NCBI GenBank assembly: GCA_020354005.1
Contig: CP070637.1
Location: 2,182,633 to 2,240,279, forward strand
DNA length: 57,647 bases
Reading direction: 5' to 3'
DNA from: Ignavibacterium sp.
Lineage (GTDB): Bacteria > Bacteroidota > Ignavibacteria > Ignavibacteriales > Ignavibacteriaceae
A program made the position numbers and the translations under genes. Positions within the stretch are counted from its first letter, which is position 1. Each line of letters begins with the position of its first letter. The notes beneath the pieces are model-generated. The model was given only the letters and a program-made list of their open reading frames with translations, had not been told where the DNA came from and ran no database searches. This document shows positions 8,985-17,659 of this stretch, piece by piece.

Positions 8985-9932
8985 TTACAAAGCTCTTAAA
9001 AATTGCACACTGAATAATTTTCTTTTATCAACCCAGATCTTTTCAATATTATATATTCCTGCCACAATTTCAGCAAAATCATCCAGGCTGTATTTATAAG
9101 AATATTCAGTTAAAATGGTCTCCTCTTTTTTCAAATAAGATTTATATCCATTTATACTTACACATTGATCTTTTTTACTAATGAGAAGCATCTCTATTCT
9201 TCCAAACTCTTCATTATAAAAAGCGTGATGAGTGAAACTCTTCACATCGAAATCAGCATCAATTCGATTATTTATATGCTTAAGAATATTAAGGTTAAAC
9301 TCAGCAGTTACACCTTTGCTATCATTATAAGCAGCATTTAAAATTTCAGTATCTTTTTTTAGATCAACACCAATTAATAATCCGCTGTTTTTACCGCACG
9401 TTTTCACTATTCTTTTTAAGAAGTCCCCGGCTTCTTTAGGTGTAAAGTTTCCTATTGTTGAACCTGGATAAAAAGCATCGATTGTTTTATATGATTCAGA
9501 AATAGCCGGGAGTTTAAAATATTTTGTATAATCTGCATTCAGTGGATAGACAACTAAATCAGGATGATCAGACTTTAAGTCTTCGGTGGAATTTATCAAA
9601 TGGTCGGAGGATATGTCTACAGGGATGTATGCTGCAAGAGTGGGGAGGTGGTCAATCAGTAATCGAATCTTAACGCTACTGCCACTTCCAAGTTCAACCA
9701 GTACGCATTCGTCACCAATATGTGAAGCAATTTCTTCAATGTTATCTTCCATTATTTTTGTTTCAGTTTGGGTCGGATAGTATTCATCAAGTTTGCAAAT
9801 CTCATCAAATAGTCTTGATCCTCTCTCATCGTAAAACAATTTACTGGGAAGTGATTTTTGAGGTTTACTTAATCCCTTAATTACCTCGGATAAAATATTT
9901 TCCTGTTGAGCTTCCTCGGTGGTGGAGTTCAT
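8985..9932 (-). CDS. egtD: L-histidine N-alpha-methyltransferase
   Basis: EgtD trimethylates the amino group of histidine with SAM, giving hercynine, the first step of ergothioneine synthesis. The 315-residue protein shows the family motifs YYPTQTE (51-57), the SAM-binding ELGSGSSVK (80-88) and PGSTIGNF (155-162). Its length is normal for EgtD. It starts one base after the egtB stop, so the two genes form an operon in the order egtB-egtD. No ribosome-binding site is obvious, which fits translational coupling. Confidence 0.94.
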   Translation of the reverse strand: MNSTTEEAQQENILSEVIKGLSKPQKSLPSKLFYDERGSRLFDEICKLDEYYPTQTETKIMEDNIEEIASHIGDECVLVELGSGSSVKIRLLIDHLPTLAAYIPVDISSDHLINSTEDLKSDHPDLVVYPLNADYTKYFKLPAISESYKTIDAFYPGSTIGNFTPKEAGDFLKRIVKTCGKNSGLLIGVDLKKDTEILNAAYNDSKGVTAEFNLNILKHINNRIDADFDVKSFTHHAFYNEEFGRIEMLLISKKDQCVSINGYKSYLKKEETILTEYSYKYSLDDFAEIVAGIYNIEKIWVDKRKLFSVQFLRAL

Positions 9933-9933
9933 A

Positions 9934-11244
9934 TTACTGCTTTATGTCTGCCGCCAATCTTAAACCTGTGAATTGCCACCTGGAGTGCGATGGAAAGAAA
10001 TTGCGGTAGGTATTTCTTATATGAGTTTGCGAAGTTGCACAGGATCCACCACGCAATACTATTTGATTGTTCATAAACTTTCCATTGTATTCTCCCAGTG
10101 CACCAGGTAAAGGTTTGTAACCCGGGTAAGGTGTATATGGACTCTGTGTCCATTCCCAAACATCACCATACATTTGGCTTAATCCATTTATGTTTTTTCC
10201 CACAGGAACTGTGTGATGATTTTCATTCTCAACAAAGTTTCCTTCATAAGGTAAAAGTCCAGCTGCAACTTCCCACTCAGCTTCGGTTGGTAAACGACAA
10301 CCTTTCCATTGTGCAAATGCATCAGCCTCATAGTGAGTAAGATGACAGACCGGCTCATCGGGATTAACTTTTCTAAATCCATTTAATGTAAAGTTCCACC
10401 ATTCACCGTCTTTTAACTCCCAGTAATAGGGGGCTTTCCACCCTTCACTCTCAACAGTTGCCCAGCCGTCTGATAACCAGAGCGTTGCAGTCTTGTATCC
10501 GCTGGCTTCAATAAACTCAATGAATTCTTTATTGGTAATTAACCTGTTTGCAAGTTTAAATGGGTATAAAAATACTTTGTGTGCAGGTGTTTCATTGTCG
10601 AAGTTAAACCCACTTCCATCGCTGCCAATCTCAACCACACCGCCTTTAAAGTCTATCCATTGAAGTTCGGGCGCTATGTTTGAAGGATTTATTTTTCTAT
10701 CTGAGTAAACGGGATTTAGAGGATTGATTGATAATACATTTTTTATATCGGTAAGCAATAATTCCTGGTGCTGCTGTTCATGATTTAGCCCAATTTCAAA
10801 AATTGGTGCAAACTCGTTGTACACCCTTTCATCTGAAGTTTCTATTAAGTCAATGATATTACTATTAATATAATTTCGATATTCGAATATTTCTTTAACT
10901 GTTGGTCGCGATAACAATCCACGAGTTGGTCTGTACCATCTTTCACCTACCTGAATGTAATATGAATTAAATAAATAATTGTAAAGCGGATGAAAGGGCT
11001 TATAATCTGTAATGGCCTTTTCTAAAATAAAGGTTTCAAAAAACCAGCTTGTATGCCCGAGATGCCATTTTGTAGGACTAACATCCGGCATCGATTGAAT
11101 TACGTAATCTTCAATTTCCAGTGGTGTGCAGAGTTTTTCGCTGAATGATCTTACGGAGTTAAATTTACTTAATAGCTCTGAGCGATCGCCGATATCAGAC
11201 TCCGAACCAACAGTTGTTTTCTTCTCTAATATTGAATTATCCAA
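9934..11244 (-). CDS. egtB: Ergothioneine sulfoxide synthase EgtB
   Basis: EgtB is a non-haem iron enzyme that joins hercynine to a cysteine-type thiol and oxidises the sulfur. The 436-residue protein has an N-terminal DinB domain with probable iron ligands His64 (WHLGHTSWFFE), His155 and His159 (HEQQHQEL), the RGLLSRPT block near 108-115, and a C-terminal formylglycine-enzyme-like domain ending RWQFTGLRLA. Neither an EgtC amidohydrolase nor an EgtE lyase is next to it, so the sulfur donor (gamma-glutamylcysteine, cysteine or another) cannot be decided from context. It is the first gene of the egtBD operon. Confidence 0.94.
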   Translation of the reverse strand: MDNSILEKKTTVGSESDIGDRSELLSKFNSVRSFSEKLCTPLEIEDYVIQSMPDVSPTKWHLGHTSWFFETFILEKAITDYKPFHPLYNYLFNSYYIQVGERWYRPTRGLLSRPTVKEIFEYRNYINSNIIDLIETSDERVYNEFAPIFEIGLNHEQQHQELLLTDIKNVLSINPLNPVYSDRKINPSNIAPELQWIDFKGGVVEIGSDGSGFNFDNETPAHKVFLYPFKLANRLITNKEFIEFIEASGYKTATLWLSDGWATVESEGWKAPYYWELKDGEWWNFTLNGFRKVNPDEPVCHLTHYEADAFAQWKGCRLPTEAEWEVAAGLLPYEGNFVENENHHTVPVGKNINGLSQMYGDVWEWTQSPYTPYPGYKPLPGALGEYNGKFMNNQIVLRGGSCATSQTHIRNTYRNFFPSHSRWQFTGLRLAADIKQ

Positions 11245-11265
11245 TTTAATCTCGATTTGTTATTA

Positions 11266-11273
11266 CAAATGTA
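11266..11273 (-). promoter_or_regulatory. TACATTTG -7-like box upstream of egtB
   Basis: Read leftwards, TACATTTG matches the Bacteroidota -7 consensus TAnnTTTG and lies 21 bases before the egtB ATG. A T-rich TTTT tract lies about 23 bases further upstream. This would start the egtBD transcript with a leader of roughly 15 bases. Confidence 0.4.
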
Positions 11274-11422
11274 TAGTTAAGCATATTAACGGATAGAAAA
11301 TATAACAATTATATTCGACTTAAATCTGGAAGTGAGCAAACAAATAACTCGGAAATTCTGGGTTTACTTTTGAGAACGAATAACTTATACTCTCTTTCCA
11401 ATCAATAAATTAGGACGCCAAT

Positions 11423-13213
11423 ATGAGATCAATTGTCTTCTTATTTACATTCTTGCTATCTAATAATTCCATTTTTGGTGCAGATAGTTTGGAAGTAATA
11501 AGTGTATTACCCACTCCCCAGGCAATTTCAACTGAACCGGGAGAAATTATCCAGGTTAATTTTAATATGAGAGTTGATCCACTTTCATTTAACGATTCAA
11601 CCTTTATGGTTTGGGGTAGATGGTCGGGAGTCCATAAAGGTATAATTGATTTTAACTCCATTGGAACAACAGCTTTCTTTATTCTTGAAAAGAACTTCTT
11701 TTATGGAGAGATGGTAACTGTTTCGCTATCGAAAGGAATTAAGGATGAAACCGGTAAAAATATGAAACATGGCTTCACGTGGAATTATTGGGTAAAGGTT
11801 AACAAAGGGGCTCTTGATTTGACTAAATCCGAAACAATTCAAGTTAGAGAACCCGGTGAAGGCTGGATTCAAACTTATGGTACCTATGCAGGCGATCTGG
11901 ATGCAGACGGCTGGAGCGATTTTCTTGTACCTAATGAAAGACCTAATGACGTTCGTGTATTTATGAATGATGGCGCAGGTAGTTACAGCGACTTCTCGAT
12001 TTATCGGATTAATGGAGGAGGAAGACCGAGTCCAAATGAAGGAATGGATTTTAATCTTGATGGCCATATTGATGTTGCAGTCGGTAATAGTGTAAACGAT
12101 AAATTAACAATCTTTCTTGGAGACGGCACAGGGAGCTTTTCAAGCATTCAGAATTATGTTGCTGATGATGGGGTGAGGGGTGTGGCAATTGCTGATGTTA
12201 ACGGGAACGGTTTTATGGATGTCATCACAACCAACCGGCTCGCCAGCAACGTCTCAATTTTGTTGAATAATGGAGATGGTACATTTGCATCACCTATGAT
12301 CTTCGAAGGGAATGGTGCCGGAGAAACAGGCTGCGCAACTACAGATGTTAACGGTGATGGAATACTGGATCTATTCATCGTTGCACACGGTAGTGATGAA
12401 CTGATTCTTTTTTTAGGAACAGGAGAGGGCGGATTTAGCTTCTCTGCAAAGGTTATAGTGGGGAAAGATCCATGGATGGTTGCAACCGGAGATATAAACC
12501 TGGATGGAGTGCCTGATGTGGTATCTGCAAATTCAGGTGCCTCAAACTTTTCTGTTGTGTTAGCAAATGAAGATGGAAGTTTATCTAATCCGGTAAATTA
12601 TCCAACAGGGATTTTCCCGCTAGCAATTGATCTTGGAGACATTGATGGAGATGGTGACTTAGAAGTAGTTACAAGTAATTTTGTAACTGCAGACTTTACT
12701 TTATATGAAAACGATGGCAAGGGGGGTTTTATTAATAGAAGAAATTTTGAAGCTGATTCTGCAGGAAGCTGTACCGTGCTGCACGATCGGGATAATGATG
12801 GAGATATGGATATGACTGGAATTGATGAAATGGATGATCTACTAATTCTTTTCACAAATGATAATTTTGTTAATGTGGAAGATGAAGTAAAATCACCGGA
12901 GAACTTTGTCCTTCATCAGAATTATCCGAATCCGTTTAATCCAACTACAAAAATTAAGTTTACAATTCCCACGCAAAAAAATCCCCTCCTGGGAGGGGAT
13001 TACAGGGGTGGGTTAGTAACTTTACGGGTGTTCGATATTTTGGGAACTGAAATTGCAATTCTGGTTAAAGAAGTTTTGCCCGATGGTGATTATGAAATTG
13101 AATTTGATGCGAGGGCGACCCACCCAATCGCCCTTACAAGCGGGATATATTTTTATCAGTTAAAAGCCGGTGAATCATTTATTGATGTTAAAAAAATGAT
13201 TTTGATGAAATAA
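11423..13213 (+). CDS. Type IX-secreted FG-GAP beta-propeller protein
   Basis: A 596-residue exported protein. After a signal peptide (residues 1-20) comes an Ig-like Big_5 domain (about 24-130), then seven FG-GAP/VCBS-type repeats with Ca-binding loops such as DLDADGWSD, DVNGDGILD and DIDGDGDLE (about 150-485), which would close as a seven-bladed propeller. The C-terminal sorting domain starts near residue 494 (QNYPNPFNPTTKIKFTIP) and ends SGIYFYQLKAG..KKMILMK, the type IX secretion signal. Two palindromic repeats sit in frame inside this sorting domain (12981-13000 and 13112-13134). Function is likely surface attached or released binding; the ligand is unknown. Confidence 0.9.
   Translation: MRSIVFLFTFLLSNNSIFGADSLEVISVLPTPQAISTEPGEIIQVNFNMRVDPLSFNDSTFMVWGRWSGVHKGIIDFNSIGTTAFFILEKNFFYGEMVTVSLSKGIKDETGKNMKHGFTWNYWVKVNKGALDLTKSETIQVREPGEGWIQTYGTYAGDLDADGWSDFLVPNERPNDVRVFMNDGAGSYSDFSIYRINGGGRPSPNEGMDFNLDGHIDVAVGNSVNDKLTIFLGDGTGSFSSIQNYVADDGVRGVAIADVNGNGFMDVITTNRLASNVSILLNNGDGTFASPMIFEGNGAGETGCATTDVNGDGILDLFIVAHGSDELILFLGTGEGGFSFSAKVIVGKDPWMVATGDINLDGVPDVVSANSGASNFSVVLANEDGSLSNPVNYPTGIFPLAIDLGDIDGDGDLEVVTSNFVTADFTLYENDGKGGFINRRNFEADSAGSCTVLHDRDNDGDMDMTGIDEMDDLLILFTNDNFVNVEDEVKSPENFVLHQNYPNPFNPTTKIKFTIPTQKNPLLGGDYRGGLVTLRVFDILGTEIAILVKEVLPDGDYEIEFDARATHPIALTSGIYFYQLKAGESFIDVKKMILMK
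12981..13000. repeat. Palindromic repeat inside a coding sequence (sorting domain, first loop)
   Basis: ATCCCCTCCTGGGAGGGGAT has perfect 9-bp arms around TG and is followed by TACAGGGGTGGG. It reads through in frame as NPLLGGDYRGGL between TIPTQK and VTLRVFDILG, where sorting domains usually have only a few residues. It resembles the CTCCCCTT-N3-AAGGGGAG hairpin at 42773-42793, so it looks like an inserted repeat that was kept in frame. Confidence 0.7.
13112..13134. repeat. Second palindromic repeat inside the same sorting domain
   Basis: AGGGCGA (13112-13118) and TCGCCCT (13128-13134) are 7-bp arms around CCCACCCAA. The stretch reads in frame as RATHPIAL between EFDA and TSGIYFYQLKAG, again at a loop that is normally short. 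The GGGCGACCCACC type of palindrome is a familiar dispersed repeat in many genomes (from memory). Confidence 0.65.
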
Positions 13214-13219
13214 TAATTA

Positions 13220-14137
13220 TCATCCTTGTACGTATTGCTCTTTCCTACCAAGATCGATCGCATCCTCAATTGCCTCACAGTCACCACCAGATAGTTCATT
13301 GTAATGCATTAACGGTGAATGCTCTGGATCAATATAGGGATACATGATATCAAATTCGTTTTTGCTGTGTCCTAATCCAAAAGCGTGACCAAGTTCGTGA
13401 ATGATTGTAGCTTTAATTTCACCATCGGATACAATCTCGTCATCAAACTTTGTTAAGCTTATCTGAATTTTTGAGTAATCAATTATTTTACTTCTATCAA
13501 TATTATATTCAGTAAGTCCTATATAATCTTCATTGTACTTATCTCCCAGATCCTCAATGAAAATAACAGAAATATCTGCTGTGCTTTTGGAATTAACAAA
13601 AGAATAATTAATTCTACTATCTGCAATCTTCCAAACATTTAATGCATAGTTTACGTAAGCTTTATATAAAGTTTTATAATAGGGTGAAGAAGATTCTTTA
13701 ACAAAAATCTTTAACGGGAATGATGATAAATTCCAGTGTTTTCCATCCCAGAGTGTTCTTCCTGATCTATCAATATGAAAATAATTGTCCGTTATTTTCT
13801 TTTTGTTTGAATTTTTAGTTTCTCTTTGATTATTGCGTGTTTTCTTTTTAAAACTGCCTTTATGGTTATTATAGAAATCGGTTTTTCTATTGTTTCTGTT
13901 GCGGTTGTTTATTTCTTTATTAAGATTTTCCCTATCTCTAATTTGTTCAAATCCAATTTTTGAGGCATCACTAAATGAAGATTCACTTGAACGGTCGTTT
14001 ACATTATGTTTTCGTGTACTTGTTGATTCCGGCTTTTTATGAATCGAACGATTTTGAGCGAAAATGAGGTTAGAGATAGTAATGGTCTGAAAAGAGATTA
14101 GAAAAGTGATGTATAGAATTGTCTTGAATTTTATCAT
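13220..14137 (-). CDS. Secreted matrixin-like zinc metalloprotease
   Basis: A 305-residue exported protein with a signal peptide ending near LIFAQN (residue 29). Residues 60-117 are a Asn/Lys/Arg-rich linker without clear fold. The catalytic part (about 120-290) carries HELGHAFGLGH at 247-257, the HExxHxxGxxH zinc site of metzincins, and a Met-turn DIMYP with Met265, matching M10/matrixin-type proteases. No type IX sorting domain is present, so it may stay in the periplasm or be exported otherwise. It converges on the FG-GAP gene with a gap of six bases. Confidence 0.85.
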   Translation of the reverse strand: MIKFKTILYITFLISFQTITISNLIFAQNRSIHKKPESTSTRKHNVNDRSSESSFSDASKIGFEQIRDRENLNKEINNRNRNNRKTDFYNNHKGSFKKKTRNNQRETKNSNKKKITDNYFHIDRSGRTLWDGKHWNLSSFPLKIFVKESSSPYYKTLYKAYVNYALNVWKIADSRINYSFVNSKSTADISVIFIEDLGDKYNEDYIGLTEYNIDRSKIIDYSKIQISLTKFDDEIVSDGEIKATIIHELGHAFGLGHSKNEFDIMYPYIDPEHSPLMHYNELSGGDCEAIEDAIDLGRKEQYVQG

Positions 14138-14406
14138 TTACTGGCTTTCTCTGTTATTAATTAATTTTTTGCAGAAATATTATAATTACTATTAATGAAC
14201 CAGTTTATGTTCTCAAATACTATTCCTCCAAATTTTGTTCGAATTCTTGCAAAAAACGTAACATTTTCTAATATATTTGAGTTGTTAATTCAACAACAGT
14301 GTACAGGATGCTGTGCAGTTATGATGGCTAAGTGCTGAATCCTGGATCCAACATTATGGAGGGACTTTCTTGTAAAAATCCTAAGAAGGCTGGAAAAATT
14401 GAAGCT

Positions 14407-15753
14407 TTAAGAATAGTCTAAATTACTGCCACCAATGAATTCACGAAGAACAGAACTTAAGGGCACAGATGAATCATCTGCAACCGGTGTAACCGATTTC
14501 AATACCCTGTGAAGCCTTGATGATCTTTCATAAGCATCTGCTTTTAGTGGATCACCCTTATATTTTTTCTCCCACTCAGCGAAGTTGTTTAATAACCTGT
14601 GAGAATAAAGAGGTAGCTCGTAAGGCATACCGCTGCTGATAATAAAATCTGCAGAACTGCAATAAGGAATTATGTTTCTCATTTCACTTGAACGAACATA
14701 ATGCCAGTGTTCAAGCGTTTGCTGTGGATTGTATGCACGGTGGACTGAATCCCTGAGCATTCTTCTTATCAACCTCAAGTCGGTCCATTTTATGTACTCT
14801 CCGTCTTCTCCTTTCATTTGAAGTAAGGGTTCAAGATAGAGCTTAAACTTTTTATCAATTGGAATATCCATACTGAAATCAGGATAGAGACCGTGTAAAC
14901 TATCAATCAATAATAACTCATCATTTTCCAGTTTAAAGGGTGTTACATTAAGTGTTCGTTTGCCTGATTTGAAATCGTAAGATGGAATAACTACTTCTTT
15001 ACCCTTACTAAGTTCCGACAGATGCTCATTGATTAGCTGAAGGTCCAATGCTTGGGGAGTTTCAAAATCATAATCTCCAAATTCGTCCTTAGGATGAAGT
15101 TCAAGATCGAAGAAGTAATGATCCACATTTAGCGCTTTGAATTTATACCCTTTCTTAACAAGTTTTTGCTCAAGTTTTATGGTGGTTGTAGTTTTACCGG
15201 ATGATGAAGGACCACTAATCATAACCATTCTCAAACTGTCTAACCTCTCAATTATTAATTCTGCTGCAAGTGAAACATCATCTTCATATAAATTTTCAGA
15301 CTCGTGAACGATGTGTGAAAATTCACCAATCGCAATTCTTTGGTTTAATGCATCTACCGTATGAAGATTGTGCGATACTGCCCAATCGAGGTTCCGCCAA
15401 ACCTTGGCCCATGGTATATTCTCATTAAGATTTGAATAATCCCGGGCTTCAACCTCCCTACGTTTGGATGCCTCATCCCTGTAAAGAATATACTCCTTTG
15501 CCACTTTGGCGTGCCCTTTTTCAATTAACACCTTTTCAACAATATCCTGTACGTCTTCAATATGAGGGATACTTTCCGCATTAAATTTGTCGTTAAGGAT
15601 TTTTACAACCTGATCAGCAAGTTCCCCGGCTTTTTCTTTATCCCGCCCCCCGGTTGCAACCACAGCACGATAGATTGCATTTGCAATTCGTTCCTGGTTA
15701 AATGGAACAATAGCTCCGCTTCTTTTTATTACCCGACTTATTTTGCTTGACAT
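14407..15753 (-). CDS. ATP-cone domain fused to a uridine-kinase-like P-loop kinase
   Basis: A 448-residue cytoplasmic protein. Residues 4-94 form an ATP-cone (VIKRSGAIVPFNQERIANAI), the nucleotide-sensing module best known from ribonucleotide reductase and NrdR. Residues 170-440 resemble uridine kinase/phosphoribulokinase enzymes, with Walker A GPSSSGKT at 181-188 and ALNVDHYFFD downstream. The likely activity is ATP-dependent phosphorylation of a nucleoside or sugar phosphate, possibly tuned by nucleotide levels; the substrate is unknown. The ATG at 15753 is chosen because GGAG precedes it by seven or so bases; an upstream in-frame start at 15837 would add 28 unlikely residues. Confidence 0.85.
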   Translation of the reverse strand: MSSKISRVIKRSGAIVPFNQERIANAIYRAVVATGGRDKEKAGELADQVVKILNDKFNAESIPHIEDVQDIVEKVLIEKGHAKVAKEYILYRDEASKRREVEARDYSNLNENIPWAKVWRNLDWAVSHNLHTVDALNQRIAIGEFSHIVHESENLYEDDVSLAAELIIERLDSLRMVMISGPSSSGKTTTTIKLEQKLVKKGYKFKALNVDHYFFDLELHPKDEFGDYDFETPQALDLQLINEHLSELSKGKEVVIPSYDFKSGKRTLNVTPFKLENDELLLIDSLHGLYPDFSMDIPIDKKFKLYLEPLLQMKGEDGEYIKWTDLRLIRRMLRDSVHRAYNPQQTLEHWHYVRSSEMRNIIPYCSSADFIISSGMPYELPLYSHRLLNNFAEWEKKYKGDPLKADAYERSSRLHRVLKSVTPVADDSSVPLSSVLREFIGGSNLDYS

Positions 15754-15895
15754 TCCATCTCCGGTGGATAACTGAAAATTAAGAACCAATAATTTATTGA
15801 ATTCATTTGAGATATTCGAATAATTTAACTTAGGCAAAAGTAGATAGTAATGGGAAATATGATTTAACGAATCATCCGGAGAAACGAAATCGCAA

Positions 15896-16174
15896 TTAAT
15901 CTATTACCAGATCGTTGAACTCTTCGTTGCGGGATAAGAACGTTTGCACATAAGAACAGGCAGGTTCCACTTTTAGATTATTTTCTCTTGCATAATTAAA
16001 AACATACTCTACAATTGTTTCTGCAATTCCTCTGCCTCGTAAATGATGGGGTGTGAATGTTGAGTAGAGTTTTATTATATCATCGTGTAATGAATATGAA
16101 GCATAAGCTTCATATCCCTCTACTTCAGCTACAAATCGTTCCCTCTTTTTATCGTGTATAACCTCTATTTTCAT
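15896..16174 (-). CDS. Small GNAT-like acetyltransferase (YjdJ type)
   Basis: A 92-residue protein matching the short GCN5-related family PF14542. The acetyl-CoA-binding segment is PHHLRGRGIAETIVEYVF (about 43-60), with a following CSYVQTFLSRN block that is typical of the family. The acceptor is unknown. It lies 12 bases downstream of the NRDE gene on the same strand, so the two are probably transcribed together. Confidence 0.85.
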   Translation of the reverse strand: MKIEVIHDKKRERFVAEVEGYEAYASYSLHDDIIKLYSTFTPHHLRGRGIAETIVEYVFNYARENNLKVEPACSYVQTFLSRNEEFNDLVID

Positions 16175-16186
16175 GCTAGGATAATT

Positions 16187-16957
16187 TTAATTTTCTTCTA
16201 TAGTAAAATTATAATCTTTGTTGGAAAAAGCACCCTGGTTACCAAAGAAAGTTTTTTCTGCAAACCTCACATTATTATTATTATCTATAAGTACTGCTGT
16301 TGAACAGCGTGTGCCGTAATTTGGAGATTGAATAAAAACGGATGATAATACTTTTTCCCATTCAATCCCCACACCCGTATCAGGTAAATCTTTTTCCTTG
16401 GCTTTTCTCGTATCACTTAATAAACTTAGTAACTCCCAGGCGTGAAGTTCCTCGTGTTGCATTAATTTTAAGAAATGTTTTTTACTTTTTTCTACTTTTG
16501 GCCAGGGGGTATCTAAAACTGCATTGCTAAGTCCGTGTACACCGGTGTTTATTTTTCTAAGTCCATCTGCGTGAGTGGAAAAGAAGTAGAGATTATTTAA
16601 ATCACCCAGAATAAGATTGAAGCCATTGTAATCTGATAAGTCCTTTTTTAATGAATCATAGTAATCTTCAGAACTTTGGTCACCAAGCAAATAGTCTGTA
16701 ACTAACAATCCCCTTGTTGGTGCGTCTTCTTTGATGTTGTATAAATCGCGATAATTGGTAATTGCTGCAAACTTACCGGCTTTAGTTATTCCCATCCACG
16801 TTCCACCCCCCTTTAAATCTTTACCCGCCAACAGGTCGGGCCTATCTTTCCAAAAATCGGCTTGTTCGGTTGGACGATCGTAAAACTCATCTCTGTTTGC
16901 AGCAAAGATGAATTTATAATTTGGGTGCGAATTATGTGCAAAGACTACTAAACACAT
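16187..16957 (-). CDS. NRDE (TANGO2) family protein
   Basis: A 256-residue protein with the family hallmarks MCLVVFAHN, FAANRDEFYDRPT and GGGTWMGITKAGKFAAITNYRD. The Asn-Arg-Asp-Glu motif at about 21-24 names the family. Cys2 recalls Ntn-type hydrolases, but activity has not been shown for bacterial members that I know of; eukaryotic TANGO2 is linked to haem and lipid handling. It precedes the small GNAT gene. Confidence 0.9.
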   Translation of the reverse strand: MCLVVFAHNSHPNYKFIFAANRDEFYDRPTEQADFWKDRPDLLAGKDLKGGGTWMGITKAGKFAAITNYRDLYNIKEDAPTRGLLVTDYLLGDQSSEDYYDSLKKDLSDYNGFNLILGDLNNLYFFSTHADGLRKINTGVHGLSNAVLDTPWPKVEKSKKHFLKLMQHEELHAWELLSLLSDTRKAKEKDLPDTGVGIEWEKVLSSVFIQSPNYGTRCSTAVLIDNNNNVRFAEKTFFGNQGAFSNKDYNFTIEEN

Positions 16958-17041
16958 TTTATTGTTTAACTGAATCTATCAGCATCGAATTTAATCATTT
17001 ATCTCTTTCCAGACACTTTGTTAAGAAAATATAGGGAATGT

Positions 17042-17659
17042 TTAAGTAATTATATTCCTGGAATTTAGATCATCTATAAGGGTTGAATAATCTGTAAAAT
17101 GAATTCCATCCCATCCTAAATTCTTTGCTGCATCAACATACTTCTCAATATCATCAATAAAAATGTGTTCTTCTGAGGGAACTCCTGAAGCTGTTTCAAC
17201 TGCGCGGTATATTTCTTCTTCAGGTTTCACAGCACCGGCTTCGTGTGAGAGTATCAGCTTGTCAAAATGTTGTAAAAAATCGTAATGTTCCCAGCCGTGT
17301 TTTGTATGGATTGGATCTGTATTCGAAAGCATTATCAATTTATAATTATCTTTTAACTTCGGAAGAAGTCCGGCAACATCCTCATTTACTTCGAAGATAT
17401 TTGCATAATAATTACAGAAGGTATCACTGTCAATCTTGTGATTTAGTATTTTCAGCATTCTTCCGATAAACTTTTCTTCACTTATCTTTCCCCGTTCAAA
17501 ATCCCTGTGGAATTCATAATTAGAATAGTAAACTTCTTCAAAGTGTTCTCCCAGACCGCTCTCAATTTTCTCAAGCTTTGATAATAATTTATTATAATCG
17601 AATGGCAGAAGCACATTGCCGAGGTCAAATACTATAACAGAGATATTTCTTTTTCGCAT
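17042..17659 (-). CDS. HAD superfamily hydrolase (subfamily IA)
   Basis: A 205-residue HAD phosphatase. The nucleophile motif is VIVFDLGNVLLPFD near residues 9-22, where the second acidic residue is replaced by Asn as in YihX-like enzymes; motif II is IMLSNTDP, the conserved Lys is in AGAVKPEEEIY, and motif IV is IFIDDIEKYVDAA. It probably removes phosphate from a sugar phosphate or nucleotide. Its start shares one base with the preceding stop (TAATG), so it is coupled to the LolA-like gene. Confidence 0.87.
   Translation of the reverse strand: MRKRNISVIVFDLGNVLLPFDYNKLLSKLEKIESGLGEHFEEVYYSNYEFHRDFERGKISEEKFIGRMLKILNHKIDSDTFCNYYANIFEVNEDVAGLLPKLKDNYKLIMLSNTDPIHTKHGWEHYDFLQHFDKLILSHEAGAVKPEEEIYRAVETASGVPSEEHIFIDDIEKYVDAAKNLGWDGIHFTDYSTLIDDLNSRNIIT

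Noticed and set aside
14281-14297. GTTGTT-AATTC-AACAAC hairpin upstream of the matrixin gene
   Set aside because: Short stem without a T-run on either side; not enough for a terminator or operator call.
16187-16957. NRDE protein as a stand-in for EgtC in ergothioneine synthesis
   Set aside because: Both have an N-terminal Cys2, but the NRDE protein lacks EgtC motifs and lies 5 kb away in another transcription unit.
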